Positions 55,754 through 64,000 of a stretch of DNA of 64,000 nt are shown here, in pieces (position 1 is the stretch's first letter; every line of letters starts with the position of its first letter). A model generated the notes under the pieces. That model saw only the letters and a program-made list of their open reading frames with translations, searched no databases and was not told the DNA's origin. The position numbers and the translations under genes were made by a program. The stretch is from an uncultured Marinobacter sp. (GTDB lineage Bacteria; Pseudomonadota; Gammaproteobacteria; Pseudomonadales; Oleiphilaceae). Where the stretch lies: assembly GCF_947259545.1 (NCBI RefSeq), contig NZ_CAMYMK010000011.1:1-64000 (forward strand), read 5' to 3'.

Positions 55754-58060
55754 ATGGAAAACGGCACCCATTACCGCACCTGCCATTTGTGTGAAGCCAT
55801 GTGCGGCGTGGCTATCGAAGTCAAGGATGGGCACATCGCTTCCATCAAGGGTGATGAAGACGATCCGTTAAGCCATGGCCACATCTGCCCCAAAGCGGTC
55901 GCTCTCCAGGATCTGCACGAAGACCCGGACCGCCTGAAAAAACCGATACGCCGAACAGCCAACGGCTGGCAGGAAATGGACTGGGACGAAGCTTTCGACC
56001 TGGTGGCCGATCGTCTTCACAGGGTGCGCAAGGAACAGGGCCGCAACAGCATCGGGGTGTACCTGGGCAATCCGAACGTTCACAACCACGGGTCACTGGT
56101 GGCGACCATGCCGTTCTTGCGGGCCATTGGCAGCCAGAACCGGTTCTCTGCCACCTCCAACGATCAACTACCCCATATGCTGGCCAGCCTGGAAATGTTC
56201 GGGCACCAGATCCTGTTTCCGATTCCCGATATCGACCGCACCGATCTGTTTATCTGCATCGGCGCCAACCCCATGGCCTCCAACGGCAGCCTGATGACGG
56301 TGCCGGACGTCCGCGGGCGACTGAAAGCCCTGAAAGGTCGTGGCGGGAAAATGATCGTGGTGGATCCGCGACGTACGGAAACTGCCAAATTGGCCGACGA
56401 GTTCCATTTCATCCGCCCCGGCACTGATGCACTGCTGCTGATGGCCATGGTGCATACCCTGTTCGATGAGGATCTGGTCAACCTTGGCCACGCGGAGAAC
56501 TGGACCAAGGATGTCGACCTGCTGCGCCTCGCGTCCCTGAGCTTCACCCCGGAGGCGGTCAGCCCGCACACAGGACTGGAAGCGGATTCCATCCGTCAGC
56601 TGGCACGACAGCTGGCCACCACACAGAAAGCTGCGCTTTATACCCGCATGGGTACGAGCACCCAGGCCTTCGGGGGCGTGGCCACCTGGTTGGCCTACTG
56701 CCTGAACATCCTGACGGGCAAGCTGGACGCCACCGGCGGAGTCATGTTCACCCAGCCCGCAATCGACCTGGTCGCCCTTGGCGGATTGTCCGGCCAACAG
56801 GGGCATTTCGGCAAGCGCTACAGTCGTGTGAAAAAGCTGCCGGAATTCGCTGGTGAATACCCCGCCAGTACCATGGCGGATGAGATGCTGACACCGGGCG
56901 AAGGTCAGATCAGGGCATTTGTTACCGTCGCCGGCAACCCGGCGCTGTCCAATCCCAACGGCGGTCGGCTGGAGCAGGCCCTGGAAGGGCTCGACTTCAT
57001 GGTGTCGGTGGATTACTACCTGAATGAAACCACCCGCCACGCAGACGTGATCCTGCCCCCCACGGCTGCCCTCGAACGCAGCCATTACGACCTGATTTTC
57101 AGCATGTTTGCGGTGCGCAACTTCGCCAAATACAGTGATGCCCTGTTCGAGGCCGGCGAGGATACCCGCCATGACTGGCAGATCCTGCTGGAACTGGCAC
57201 ACCGACTGGAGAAGAAACGTAAGGGCGGTCGCCTGCCCCTGCGCGCTGAACTGGGTTGGCGGGCGTTCAAGCAGGTTGGACCCGACCCGATTCTGGACCT
57301 GTTGCTACGCTCCGGACCCTATGGGGCAGATATTGGTCCGGCCCGAGGGCTGGTACAACCGACCATCGATCTGGTCATGGACATCCTGCCCGATCGCCAT
57401 CCGCTCCAGGGCATTGCCAAACTCAGCCCTCTCAACCGCCATTGGCAGGACTTGCCCAAGGGGTTGTCCCTGACAGCGCTGCGGGACAACCCTAACGGTG
57501 TCGACCTGGGCCCCCTCAGGCCCTGTATGCCCGAAAGGCTGTTCACCCGTGACGGCAAGGTAAATCTCGCGCCAAGGCGCTATCTGAAGGATCTGGACCG
57601 TCTCCACGAGGTTCTGGCCCGCCCTGCCACGGATGACTTGCTGATGATTGGCCGCCGCCATGTACGCAGCAATAACTCCTGGATGCATAACAGCCAAAGA
57701 CTGGTCAAGGGCAAGGATCGCTGCACTCTCATCATCCACCCGAGAGATGCCGCGCGCTGCGGACTTCAGTCCGGCGATTCAGCGGAAATCGCCTCGGACT
57801 CTGGCGATGTATCCGGTAACATCGTGCTGCCCGTTGAGATTACCGAAGACATTATGCCCGGTGTGGTCTCTGTTCCCCATGGCTGGGGCCATCATCGTCC
57901 GGGCACCAGTCAGTCCGTGGCATCGGCCCATGCCGGGGCGAGCATTAATGACGTACTGAGTGACCAGCAGGTAGACCCTCTGGTGGGCACGTCAGTCCTC
58001 AACGGCCAGAAGGTTAAAGTGAAGGTCTGGCGTGCGGAACGCCAGCGCAAACGCGCCTGA
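55754..58060 (+). CDS. molybdopterin-dependent oxidoreductase (DMSO reductase family)
   Basis: Cytoplasmic Mo/W-bis-MGD enzyme of 768 residues. The N-terminal [4Fe-4S] motif C-x2-C-x3-C (TCHLCEAMCG, residues 10-17) continues to a fourth cysteine in HICPKA. Domains typical of the family follow: NGWQEMDWDEAFDLV, the MGD-binding VIVVDPRRTETAKLAD and the C-terminal barrel with IMPGVVSVPHGWGHH. It lacks a Tat signal. It resembles the FdhF/NasA-like group usually named only by family; substrate unknown. ATG at 55754 has AGGAG upstream; the open frame goes back to 55628 through the preceding terminator. Confidence 0.9.
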   Translation: MENGTHYRTCHLCEAMCGVAIEVKDGHIASIKGDEDDPLSHGHICPKAVALQDLHEDPDRLKKPIRRTANGWQEMDWDEAFDLVADRLHRVRKEQGRNSIGVYLGNPNVHNHGSLVATMPFLRAIGSQNRFSATSNDQLPHMLASLEMFGHQILFPIPDIDRTDLFICIGANPMASNGSLMTVPDVRGRLKALKGRGGKMIVVDPRRTETAKLADEFHFIRPGTDALLLMAMVHTLFDEDLVNLGHAENWTKDVDLLRLASLSFTPEAVSPHTGLEADSIRQLARQLATTQKAALYTRMGTSTQAFGGVATWLAYCLNILTGKLDATGGVMFTQPAIDLVALGGLSGQQGHFGKRYSRVKKLPEFAGEYPASTMADEMLTPGEGQIRAFVTVAGNPALSNPNGGRLEQALEGLDFMVSVDYYLNETTRHADVILPPTAALERSHYDLIFSMFAVRNFAKYSDALFEAGEDTRHDWQILLELAHRLEKKRKGGRLPLRAELGWRAFKQVGPDPILDLLLRSGPYGADIGPARGLVQPTIDLVMDILPDRHPLQGIAKLSPLNRHWQDLPKGLSLTALRDNPNGVDLGPLRPCMPERLFTRDGKVNLAPRRYLKDLDRLHEVLARPATDDLLMIGRRHVRSNNSWMHNSQRLVKGKDRCTLIIHPRDAARCGLQSGDSAEIASDSGDVSGNIVLPVEITEDIMPGVVSVPHGWGHHRPGTSQSVASAHAGASINDVLSDQQVDPLVGTSVLNGQKVKVKVWRAERQRKRA

Positions 58061-58079
58061 TAAAAACGAGGATTAGCCT

Positions 58080-58535
58080 ATGCCCCTGTGGCTCCAGTGG
58101 ACACTGATTATTGCTGGCCTGATCGCCATCGCCGTGCTCTCGGCGTTCATCGTGCGCCAGGCCAGGCTACTGAAGACAAACCGCAGGCGGGCAGACAAGA
58201 ACCGGGCGTTCCAGTCGGAACGCCGGCAATCGATGGTGGAAAGCATCCAGGTGATTGCCCTAGCGGTTGAAGAGGATCAGGTCGAATACTCGGAGGCCTG
58301 CCTGCGGCTGAAAGGGTTGCTGGACCACGTAGCCCCGGAATTACTGGAACAGTCGCCTTTCCGGGTCTTCCAGGAAGTCTACGCCCAGATCCAGCACATG
58401 CCGACGCACAGGGCGCGCCAGGCTACGGACACCCGCTTTATCGAAAAGATGGACAAAGAACGCCTTGCCATAGAAGAAAAGCACGCGGACGCTATCCGTC
58501 GTGCGGCAACGGCCCTTCGACATCACACCTTCTGA
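58080..58535 (+). CDS. DUF2489 membrane protein
   Basis: Protein of 151 residues with one N-terminal membrane segment (WTLIIAGLIAIAVLSAFIV, about residues 6-24), then a helical, charged cytoplasmic domain (LKTNRRRADKNRAFQSERR, VEEDQVEYSEACLRLKGLLD). It matches my memory of the DUF2489 family from Pseudomonas and relatives; function is not known. It lies 19 bases after the molybdoenzyme gene on the same strand and may be co-transcribed. Confidence 0.78.
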   Translation: MPLWLQWTLIIAGLIAIAVLSAFIVRQARLLKTNRRRADKNRAFQSERRQSMVESIQVIALAVEEDQVEYSEACLRLKGLLDHVAPELLEQSPFRVFQEVYAQIQHMPTHRARQATDTRFIEKMDKERLAIEEKHADAIRRAATALRHHTF

Positions 58536-58632
58536 CGCCACCCCATACTCCCGCGAATTTAATTTGTAACATTTTGTAACCGGGGCACACCAACACCAGG
58601 GGCATTTAACTTTGGAAATCAATACATTCCAG

Positions 58633-58650
58633 TGTTTCAAAATTGAAACA
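58633..58650. promoter_or_regulatory. perfect palindrome TGTTTCAA-AA-TTGAAACA
   Basis: Two 8-base arms are exact inverted copies around AA. It lies 30 bases before a TTGACT hexamer, the position of an activator site. The form TGT-N12-ACA recalls several operators, but the regulator was not identified. Confidence 0.5.
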
Positions 58651-58715
58651 GTCGGCCTGACAGCTATTCGCTACCAAGGTTGACTTTTAATTTCAAGCTC
58701 ATCGTCTAAATTTAA

Positions 58716-58830
58716 AGACAAGGTAGTCCCAACCAATCTCTGCGGACACCTTACGTTGTTTTCTCCTGATAAGTTTGGACGACTCTGCAACAAGCGGGTG
58801 AGCTTGCCGGCCCTTGGGCCGGCTTTTTTA
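58716..58830 (+). ncRNA. candidate small RNA with its own terminator
   Basis: Between a weak promoter-like pair (TTGACT at 58680-58685 and TCTAAA at 58705-58710) and a strong terminator lie about 115 bases without an ORF. The terminator reads to the right, but the only gene to its right is on the other strand, and the nearest gene to its left ends 270 bases away. Two GGA trinucleotides (GCGGACA, TTTGGACGA) occur in the body. The start is a guess. It could instead be a long 3' untranslated region of the DUF2489 gene. Confidence 0.35.
58806..58829 (+). terminator. intrinsic terminator, plus strand
   Basis: GCCGGCCC pairs perfectly with GGGCCGGC around TT and is followed by six T. In the other direction no T run follows, so it acts on transcripts from the left. 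Confidence 0.88.
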
Positions 58831-58838
58831 TAGTAAAT

Positions 58839-60203
58839 TCAAGGGGCCATCATGCCAGCCATGGCCATGACACTGGCTTTATTGCCGACCAGCCTGTCGA
58901 ACTGCTCTTCTACAGCGGCCTGATCCAGCCCCAACGATTCATACATGGTGCGGGGTACTTCCTCGCCGCCTCCCAAAGCGACGCCACGTTCTGCGAGCAA
59001 CTGACGCCCCAGCCATAGCAACCTGGCATAGACGGCGTGTTCACCCTCGTAGTCCGGGTTTTTCTGGTAACGAATCGCCAGGACCACCTCATCGGGCATT
59101 CCCCAGTTCTGCATCAGCTCGGCAGCTATCTGCTCGCGGGTTATTCCCAGAAAATATTGTTCGGTCACCGCGGGGTCCATGTTCGCATTCACTTCCAGTG
59201 AGCGACACACGAGCTTGAAATGGGGTGGAAAAACCTGAGCCAACACCAGATAACCAAAGTTGTGTAACAGTCCGGCCAGATACGCCAGACCGGATACGGG
59301 GCGCTCTCCACGGGGCATCATCGCACTCAGGATGCTCGCGGCCTGAGCCTGCCAGATGGCCTGCTGCCAGTAATCCACATACCCTTCCGGATGGTCCTTT
59401 GGTTTGGCAAGAGCCCGGCCGAGGGCCAGCCCCATTGACAGATTCATCACCAGATCGAATCCCAGCACCCGTGAAACGGCATCATGCACCGATCGAACCT
59501 GTCCTGCCGCAGCATAGAAGGACGACGAAGCCCAGCTCACGATCTGTGCCGCCAGACTGGGGTCACTCTCGACAATATCAACCAGGTCCCCCATCTCCGC
59601 ATTGGGATTTACACGCAAGCGAATAATACGCTGGGCAGTCTCGGGAAGTGGTGGCAGCTCGAGCGTGTCTTCCAGGCGCTGATGGATTCTCAGCCCGGTG
59701 AATTTCTTGATGGCAGAATGGAGCTGATCCAGGTCCTTCTCCGGGTAATCCAGATTGATCCGGATGCTTTCCGGAGCCACCGCAAAATCCGCCCTTTCAG
59801 CCTGAGCGGTCATCGCACGAAAATCCTCACTCGGCATCACCATGGCCAGGTCTTGCGACCCGAGAACGATGGCAATGGCCTCAAGGCTGTCCACGCGATG
59901 GTCCACAATGGTGGGCCACCCGGTCAGCGACGGCAACGCCGGCAACTCGGCCAGCCCTGCACGCTCCCTGACTCTCAGCTGCTCACGACGCTTCATCACC
60001 CGCAGATCCCGCCCAAGCTGACGATTGAGCGAGTTGATATCGAGAAGGTCATCATGCCGGCATATGGCCTGCACGTTTCCCTGATCGTCACTGAGCAACA
60101 CCATTCTCAGCAACTGGTCACTTTCTGCCTGACGCATATCCCACAGGGCCACACCCCCCGCGTTGTCGCCCAGCGCTTCCCGGACCGAAACCGGTAATTC
60201 CAT
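58839..60203 (-). CDS. YbaK-like and HDOD domain protein
   Basis: Cytoplasmic protein of 454 residues. The N-terminal part (about 1-150) is YbaK/ProXp-like, with LLSDDQGNVQAICRHDDLLD and SLTGWPTIVDHRVDSLEAI. The C-terminal part is an HDOD domain (about 185-400): LPPLPETAQRIIRLRVNP, DLVDIVESDPSLAAQIVSWASS and LLHNFGYLVLAQVFP. HDOD proteins often regulate signalling or motility and lack the catalytic HD residues. It follows recG on the minus strand, as in the oxyR-recG-PA5346 order of Pseudomonas. Function unknown. Confidence 0.82.
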   Translation of the reverse strand: MELPVSVREALGDNAGGVALWDMRQAESDQLLRMVLLSDDQGNVQAICRHDDLLDINSLNRQLGRDLRVMKRREQLRVRERAGLAELPALPSLTGWPTIVDHRVDSLEAIAIVLGSQDLAMVMPSEDFRAMTAQAERADFAVAPESIRINLDYPEKDLDQLHSAIKKFTGLRIHQRLEDTLELPPLPETAQRIIRLRVNPNAEMGDLVDIVESDPSLAAQIVSWASSSFYAAAGQVRSVHDAVSRVLGFDLVMNLSMGLALGRALAKPKDHPEGYVDYWQQAIWQAQAASILSAMMPRGERPVSGLAYLAGLLHNFGYLVLAQVFPPHFKLVCRSLEVNANMDPAVTEQYFLGITREQIAAELMQNWGMPDEVVLAIRYQKNPDYEGEHAVYARLLWLGRQLLAERGVALGGGEEVPRTMYESLGLDQAAVEEQFDRLVGNKASVMAMAGMMAP

Positions 60204-60248
60204 GGTTATTCCCCAATGTCTGGCGTGCCATCTCGTGACACAATGACT

Positions 60249-62324
60249 TTAGACGTCGCCGTACCGAATTCTCTCACCCAGCCAACGACGAATCAGGCCA
60301 CCGACTACTTCGGGTTGCTTCATCAACCCCGGCGCCATTTCACGGATTGGCTCAATCCAGCCCTTGTCACGCTCGAAATCAGCCAATCGAAACTGCATCA
60401 TGCCGGTTTGGCGCGTTCCCAGTACCTCACCCGGCCCACGAATTTCCAGGTCTTTCTCCGCGATCACAAAACCATCCTGGCTGTCCCGCAGGGCCTGCAA
60501 CCTGGCTTTACCATTCAGGGACAGTGGCGGGTGATACATCAGCACACAGAAACTGGCCTGCTCGCCCCGTCCTACCCGACCACGAAGCTGATGCAACTGC
60601 GCCAGCCCGAGCCGCTCCGGGTTTTCAATAATAATAAGCGAGGCGTTCGGAACATCCACGCCAACCTCGATGACCGTCGTTGCCACCAACAGGTCCAGCT
60701 CACCATGCTTGAATCGGGTCATGACCTCGGCTTTTTCCGCCGCTTTCAGGCGCCCGTGAACCAGGCCAATTTTCAGGTCCGGAAGGCGTTCCGACAACTC
60801 CTGGGCGGTTACCTCCGCTGCCTGGCACTGGAGCGCTTCGGATTCTTCAATCAGTGTACAGACCCAATAGGCCTGGCGCCCCTCCCGGCAGGCGTTGCGA
60901 ACGCGCTCGACCACATCGTCCCGTCGGCTATCGGGTATGGCGATGGTTTCAATAGGTTTTCTCCCGGGCGGCAGCTCATCGATCACCGAAGTATCCAGGT
61001 CGGCATAGGCGCTCATGGCCAGGGTTCTCGGAATCGGCGTCGCGGTCATGATCAGCTGATGAGGGGCAAGGGACCCACCCACCCCTTTCTCCCGCAAAGC
61101 CAGGCGCTGATGGACACCAAAGCGGTGTTGCTCATCGACGATCACCAGGGCCAGACGGTTGAACACCACATCGTCCTGAAACAGGGCATGGGTGCCAATC
61201 GCCACCGTCGCCTCACCGCTGCTGACCTGCTCCAACGCTTCCCGCCGGGCCTTGCCCTTGACCTTGCCGGACAGCCAGGCCAGACGAATACCCAGTGGCT
61301 CGAGCCATTCCCGGAAGTTCTGGTAATGCTGTTCCGCGAGAATTTCGGTAGGGGCCATTAACGCGACCTGAGCCCCCGCGCCTATGGTTTGCAACGCCGC
61401 CAACGCGGCCACCACGGTTTTCCCCGAACCAACATCCCCCTGGACCAGGCGCAACATCGGCAACGGCTGACTGAGATCCTGGCGGATCTCACCGACAACG
61501 TACTGCTGGGCTCCGGTCAGGCGGAAGGGCAAGGCATCCAGAAAGCGTTCCACAAGGTCACCGGCGGGTAACAGCGGCAAGGCTTCCCGCGCCTGAATCT
61601 GCTCCCTGACCTGTAACAGGCTGAGCTGGTGGGCCAGCAACTCTTCCATCACCAGCCGTTGCTGGGCCGGGTGCCTGCCTTCCATTAACAGGTGAACCGG
61701 GGCATTGGCGGGAGGCGAATGCACCAGCTCTACGGCCTCCGTTATACCGGGCAGTTGATAGTCCGACAGCAAGGCCGCGGGCAGCCAGTCTCGAATGGGA
61801 TAACGCTTCAGATAGGACAATGCCTGCTGGCACAGGGATCTCACCCGCGGCTGCTGGATCCCTTCTGTCAGGGGATAGACTGGTGTCAGGGTCGCCTGAC
61901 CTTCCGCCGGCATGGGGGGCGGATTGATCTGATACTCCGGGTGGTAAAACTCATAGCCGGCCCGGCCGGGCCGGACTTCGCCAAAGCACCGCACCCGGGT
62001 GCCTTCAGTCAGCTGATTTTTCTGAGCCGCGTTGAAATGAAAAAACCGCATTACCAGGAAGCCGCTCTGGTCCTTCAGAGTCACCTGCAGGCTGCGGCGG
62101 CGCCCCATGACCAGATCGGCTTTCATCACCTCGCCTTCCACCACACCGACATCGCCGATGCGCAGGTTTCCCATGGGAATAATCCGGGTACGATCTTCGT
62201 AACGGTGGGGCAGATGAAACAGCAGATCCTGCAGGGAATGTATCCCCAGCCTGGCCAGCCGGTCCGCCAGGGCGCTTCCTACGCCCTTGAGTGTGGTGAC
62301 CGGAATATCATCCAGTGAGGTCAT
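60249..62324 (-). CDS. recG: ATP-dependent DNA helicase RecG
   Basis: Branch-migrating helicase that acts on stalled forks and Holliday junctions. The 691-residue protein has the N-terminal wedge/OB domain (VTTLKGVGSALADRLARLG, YEDRTRIIP), Walker A GDVGSGKTVVAALAAL, the DEQHRFGVHQR box, helicase motif III MTATPIPRTLAM and the C-terminal motifs VGVDVPNASLIIIEN and QLRGRVGRG. ATG at 62324 gives the family start; the frame is open to 62390. It follows oxyR by 8 bases. Confidence 0.96.
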   Translation of the reverse strand: MTSLDDIPVTTLKGVGSALADRLARLGIHSLQDLLFHLPHRYEDRTRIIPMGNLRIGDVGVVEGEVMKADLVMGRRRSLQVTLKDQSGFLVMRFFHFNAAQKNQLTEGTRVRCFGEVRPGRAGYEFYHPEYQINPPPMPAEGQATLTPVYPLTEGIQQPRVRSLCQQALSYLKRYPIRDWLPAALLSDYQLPGITEAVELVHSPPANAPVHLLMEGRHPAQQRLVMEELLAHQLSLLQVREQIQAREALPLLPAGDLVERFLDALPFRLTGAQQYVVGEIRQDLSQPLPMLRLVQGDVGSGKTVVAALAALQTIGAGAQVALMAPTEILAEQHYQNFREWLEPLGIRLAWLSGKVKGKARREALEQVSSGEATVAIGTHALFQDDVVFNRLALVIVDEQHRFGVHQRLALREKGVGGSLAPHQLIMTATPIPRTLAMSAYADLDTSVIDELPPGRKPIETIAIPDSRRDDVVERVRNACREGRQAYWVCTLIEESEALQCQAAEVTAQELSERLPDLKIGLVHGRLKAAEKAEVMTRFKHGELDLLVATTVIEVGVDVPNASLIIIENPERLGLAQLHQLRGRVGRGEQASFCVLMYHPPLSLNGKARLQALRDSQDGFVIAEKDLEIRGPGEVLGTRQTGMMQFRLADFERDKGWIEPIREMAPGLMKQPEVVGGLIRRWLGERIRYGDV

Positions 62325-62332
62325 GGCAGGCC

Positions 62333-63292
62333 TCAGGCGCTGACTGCAATGGCCGGGGTATCGGATTTTGCCTTTTCTATGACGCGACACTGACTTGCTG
62401 CCAGCGACAGTACATCAATGGCTTTCGGACGCGGGAACGTCACCCTCCAGGCCAGGGCCACCGTGCGAAACGGAACCGGCGGGGCGAACGGTCGAACCGC
62501 CAGAATGTCTTCGTGATACTGCATGGCGGTAGCCGCTGAGAGTGGTAGCACGGTAATACCCAGCCCGGAAGCGACCATGTGGCGAATGGTTTCGAGGGAG
62601 CTGCCCTCCGTGACCAGTGCCGGGGACGCCGCACCGGCATGACGGGTGACGGCCTCCACCAACGGAGGGCAGGACTCCAGTACCTGGTCCCGGAAACAGT
62701 GGCCAGGGCCAAGAAGCAACAGCTGCTCCTTAGCCAGTTCTTCTGCTGTCAGGCTTTCTTTCTCCGCCAGCGAGTGCCCTGCAGGCAGAAGGACCACAAA
62801 TGGCTCGTCATACAGCGGCAGGGTTACGACTTCCGGCTCTTCAAACGGCAAAGCAATAATGATGGCGTCCAGTTCGGAATGCCGGAGTTTCTGACGCAGG
62901 TTGGCTGTATAGTTCTCTTCGATGAACAGCGGCATATCCGGCGCGGCGCGCCGCAATTCAGGCAGAAGGTGAGGAAACAGGTACGGACCAATGGTATAAA
63001 TGGCACCGACTTTCAGCGGAGAGTTCAGCTGGTTCTTGCCGTCCTGGGCCATGTCCTTGATAACGCCAACCTGATCCAGAACGCGCTGGGCCTGCTCGAT
63101 AATACGCAGACCGGTTTCGGTGACCCGGATACTGCTCTTGCTACGTTCAAACAGGGGAATGCCGAGCTCGTCTTCCAGCTTCTTCACCGCCACACTCAGT
63201 GTGGGCTGACTGACATGACAGCGCTCGGCGGCGCGGCCAAAATGCCTTTCCCGTGCCAGGGTAACAACGTATCGTAACTCGGTGAGAGTCAT
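62333..63292 (-). CDS. oxyR: hydrogen peroxide-sensing regulator OxyR
   Basis: LysR-type activator of 319 residues. The helix-turn-helix is at the N-terminus (RHFGRAAERCHVSQPTLSVAVKKLEDELG). The two redox cysteines lie nine residues apart in GHCFRDQVLESCP, the same spacing as C199 and C208 of E. coli OxyR. The effector domain has the usual SAATAMQYHEDILAVRPF-type end. It leads the oxyR-recG-HDOD unit and is divergent from the partial epimerase gene. Confidence 0.95.
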   Translation of the reverse strand: MTLTELRYVVTLARERHFGRAAERCHVSQPTLSVAVKKLEDELGIPLFERSKSSIRVTETGLRIIEQAQRVLDQVGVIKDMAQDGKNQLNSPLKVGAIYTIGPYLFPHLLPELRRAAPDMPLFIEENYTANLRQKLRHSELDAIIIALPFEEPEVVTLPLYDEPFVVLLPAGHSLAEKESLTAEELAKEQLLLLGPGHCFRDQVLESCPPLVEAVTRHAGAASPALVTEGSSLETIRHMVASGLGITVLPLSAATAMQYHEDILAVRPFAPPVPFRTVALAWRVTFPRPKAIDVLSLAASQCRVIEKAKSDTPAIAVSA

Positions 63293-63403
63293 GGTGAGCT
63301 CCGGTCAGGGTTTTTCCAGGTCAAAAGTTCGTCCAGGTCGAAGTTCTGTGTGTTTGAAATTCCCGTTGGTTGATACGCCAAAGCATAAGGATTGAAATTG
63401 TCT

Positions 63404-64000
63404 ATGGCAATCACTGAAAGCAATAAACAGCCACGAATTCTCATCGCCGGCTGTGGCAAGCTGGGCGGCAGCATTGCCTCATTACTGACCGAGCAGGCCG
63501 AAGTGTTCGGGCTCAGACGAAACCCGGACCGGATACCCGCCGGCATCCATCCGCTGGGAGCCGATCTTATGCAGGCAGACCAGCTTAAGGACGTTCTACC
63601 CGACCGGCTCGATGCCGTGGTCTATTGCCTGACCCCCTCCAGCTATGATGAGCAGGGCTATCAGGATGCCTATGTGAACGGCCTGAACAACCTTCTGTGC
63701 GCGCTGTCGGGACAGACACTCCAACGTCTGATTTTTATCAGCAGCACCAGCGTCTACGCACAGGATGATGATAGCTGGGTCGATGAATCCAGCCCAACGA
63801 AACCGTCTCGTTTCAGTGGACAGACCATACTGACCGGCGAGAAGGTCGCTCTGGAGAGCGGATTCCCCAGCACCATTGTTCGCTTCAGCGGGATATACGG
63901 CCCTTCTCGCCGGCGCTTCCTGGACGCCGTAGTCGCCGGCAACATGGATCCGGTCAGCCCCGGCCCATTCAGCAACCGCATTCACGAAGTCGATGCCGCC
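63404..64000 (+). CDS. NAD(P)-dependent epimerase/SDR protein, cut at right edge
   Basis: The first 199 codons of an extended-SDR-like protein; no stop is met before the window ends. The nucleotide-binding motif GCGKLGGS (G-x-G-x-x-G) lies near residue 16, and ISSTSVYAQ and IVRFSGIYGPSR fit the NAD-dependent epimerase/dehydratase group (YeeZ-like). It is too short to fix the substrate. ATG at 63404 lies 111 bases from the divergent oxyR start, and an ATG there is preceded by no strong ribosome site. Confidence 0.82.
   Translation, partial: MAITESNKQPRILIAGCGKLGGSIASLLTEQAEVFGLRRNPDRIPAGIHPLGADLMQADQLKDVLPDRLDAVVYCLTPSSYDEQGYQDAYVNGLNNLLCALSGQTLQRLIFISSTSVYAQDDDSWVDESSPTKPSRFSGQTILTGEKVALESGFPSTIVRFSGIYGPSRRRFLDAVVAGNMDPVSPGPFSNRIHEVDAA

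Larger units (their letters stand above)
58536..58838. other. 303-bp space with operator-like palindrome and orphan terminator
   Basis: No ORF. It contains tandem TTGTAAC boxes (58566-58582 region), an 18-base palindrome at 58633-58650, a TTGACT hexamer at 58680-58685 and an intrinsic terminator at 58806-58829. These parts are described separately and may make up a small RNA gene. Confidence 0.6.

Noticed and set aside
56168..57202. 344-codon open frame on the minus strand
   Set aside because: Antisense to the molybdoenzyme gene; the sense strand holds the conserved domains.
58566..58583. Tandem TTGTAAC boxes as a second CbrB site
   Set aside because: GTAACA occurs once, but no TGTTAC partner and no sigma-54 promoter follow, so the match is too weak.

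Overview
The window looks like a chromosomal segment of a marine gammaproteobacterium of the Marinobacter type. Three things point there: GC-rich codon use, proteins close to the Pseudomonas/Marinobacter families, and gene order. Blocks that match the Pseudomonas chromosome include rrn-tyrS-M23 peptidase-anmK-erpA, argC, thiD-thiE-hemL, dksA-gluQ-cbrX-cbrA-cbrB-crcZ-pcnB-folK-panB-panC, folB-plsY-tsaD-rpsU-dnaG-rpoD-tRNA and oxyR-recG-HDOD. The genus is inferred from memory of these gene orders, not from a search.

Layout. 1-275: tandem promoters and leader of an rRNA operon reading left out of the window. 276-9297: tyrS, an M23 murein peptidase, anmK, erpA, a bactofilin, a coiled-coil membrane protein, argC, a ClC-type channel and hemJ. 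9309-12095: thiD (apparently with an AUA start), thiE, hemL. 12283-18295: accessory envelope region with a secreted lipase, a four-gene ECF sigma / anti-sigma / acidic exported protein / TPR-beta-barrel cluster, a DUF4382 lipoprotein behind an ECF-like promoter and a TPR lipoprotein. 18292-25364: PBP1b, a kinase-like protein, a pentapeptide protein, a Rieske protein, sfsA, dksA, gluQ.

25379-34631 is the catabolite-control block: a 265-bp MITE-like element, the small protein CbrX overlapping the sensor CbrA, the regulator CbrB, and a 750-bp space that carries all the parts of the CrcZ regulatory RNA (CbrB-type operator, sigma-54 promoter, five A-rich Hfq/Crc target motifs, intrinsic terminator). 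It is followed by pcnB, folK and panBC. 34662-43524 holds pgi, a second HPPK gene, folB, plsY, tsaD, the rpsU-dnaG-rpoD macromolecular synthesis cluster and a CAT-anticodon tRNA that is probably tRNA-Ile2.

43688-58535 is more lineage-specific: an acyl-CoA dehydrogenase next to a diguanylate cyclase, a PEP-CTERM protein, then a locus of two paralogous giant Ig-like lipoproteins (about 1056 and 1087 aa) enclosing a FadL-type outer-membrane barrel, a molybdopterin oxidoreductase and a DUF2489 protein. An orphan terminator at 58806-58829 suggests a small RNA. The window closes with the oxyR-recG-HDOD operon and the start of an NAD-dependent epimerase cut by the right edge.

Strongest candidates for new biology are the lipoprotein-barrel-lipoprotein locus and the ECF-controlled envelope cluster. 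CrcZ is the clearest hidden element, but it belongs to a known family.
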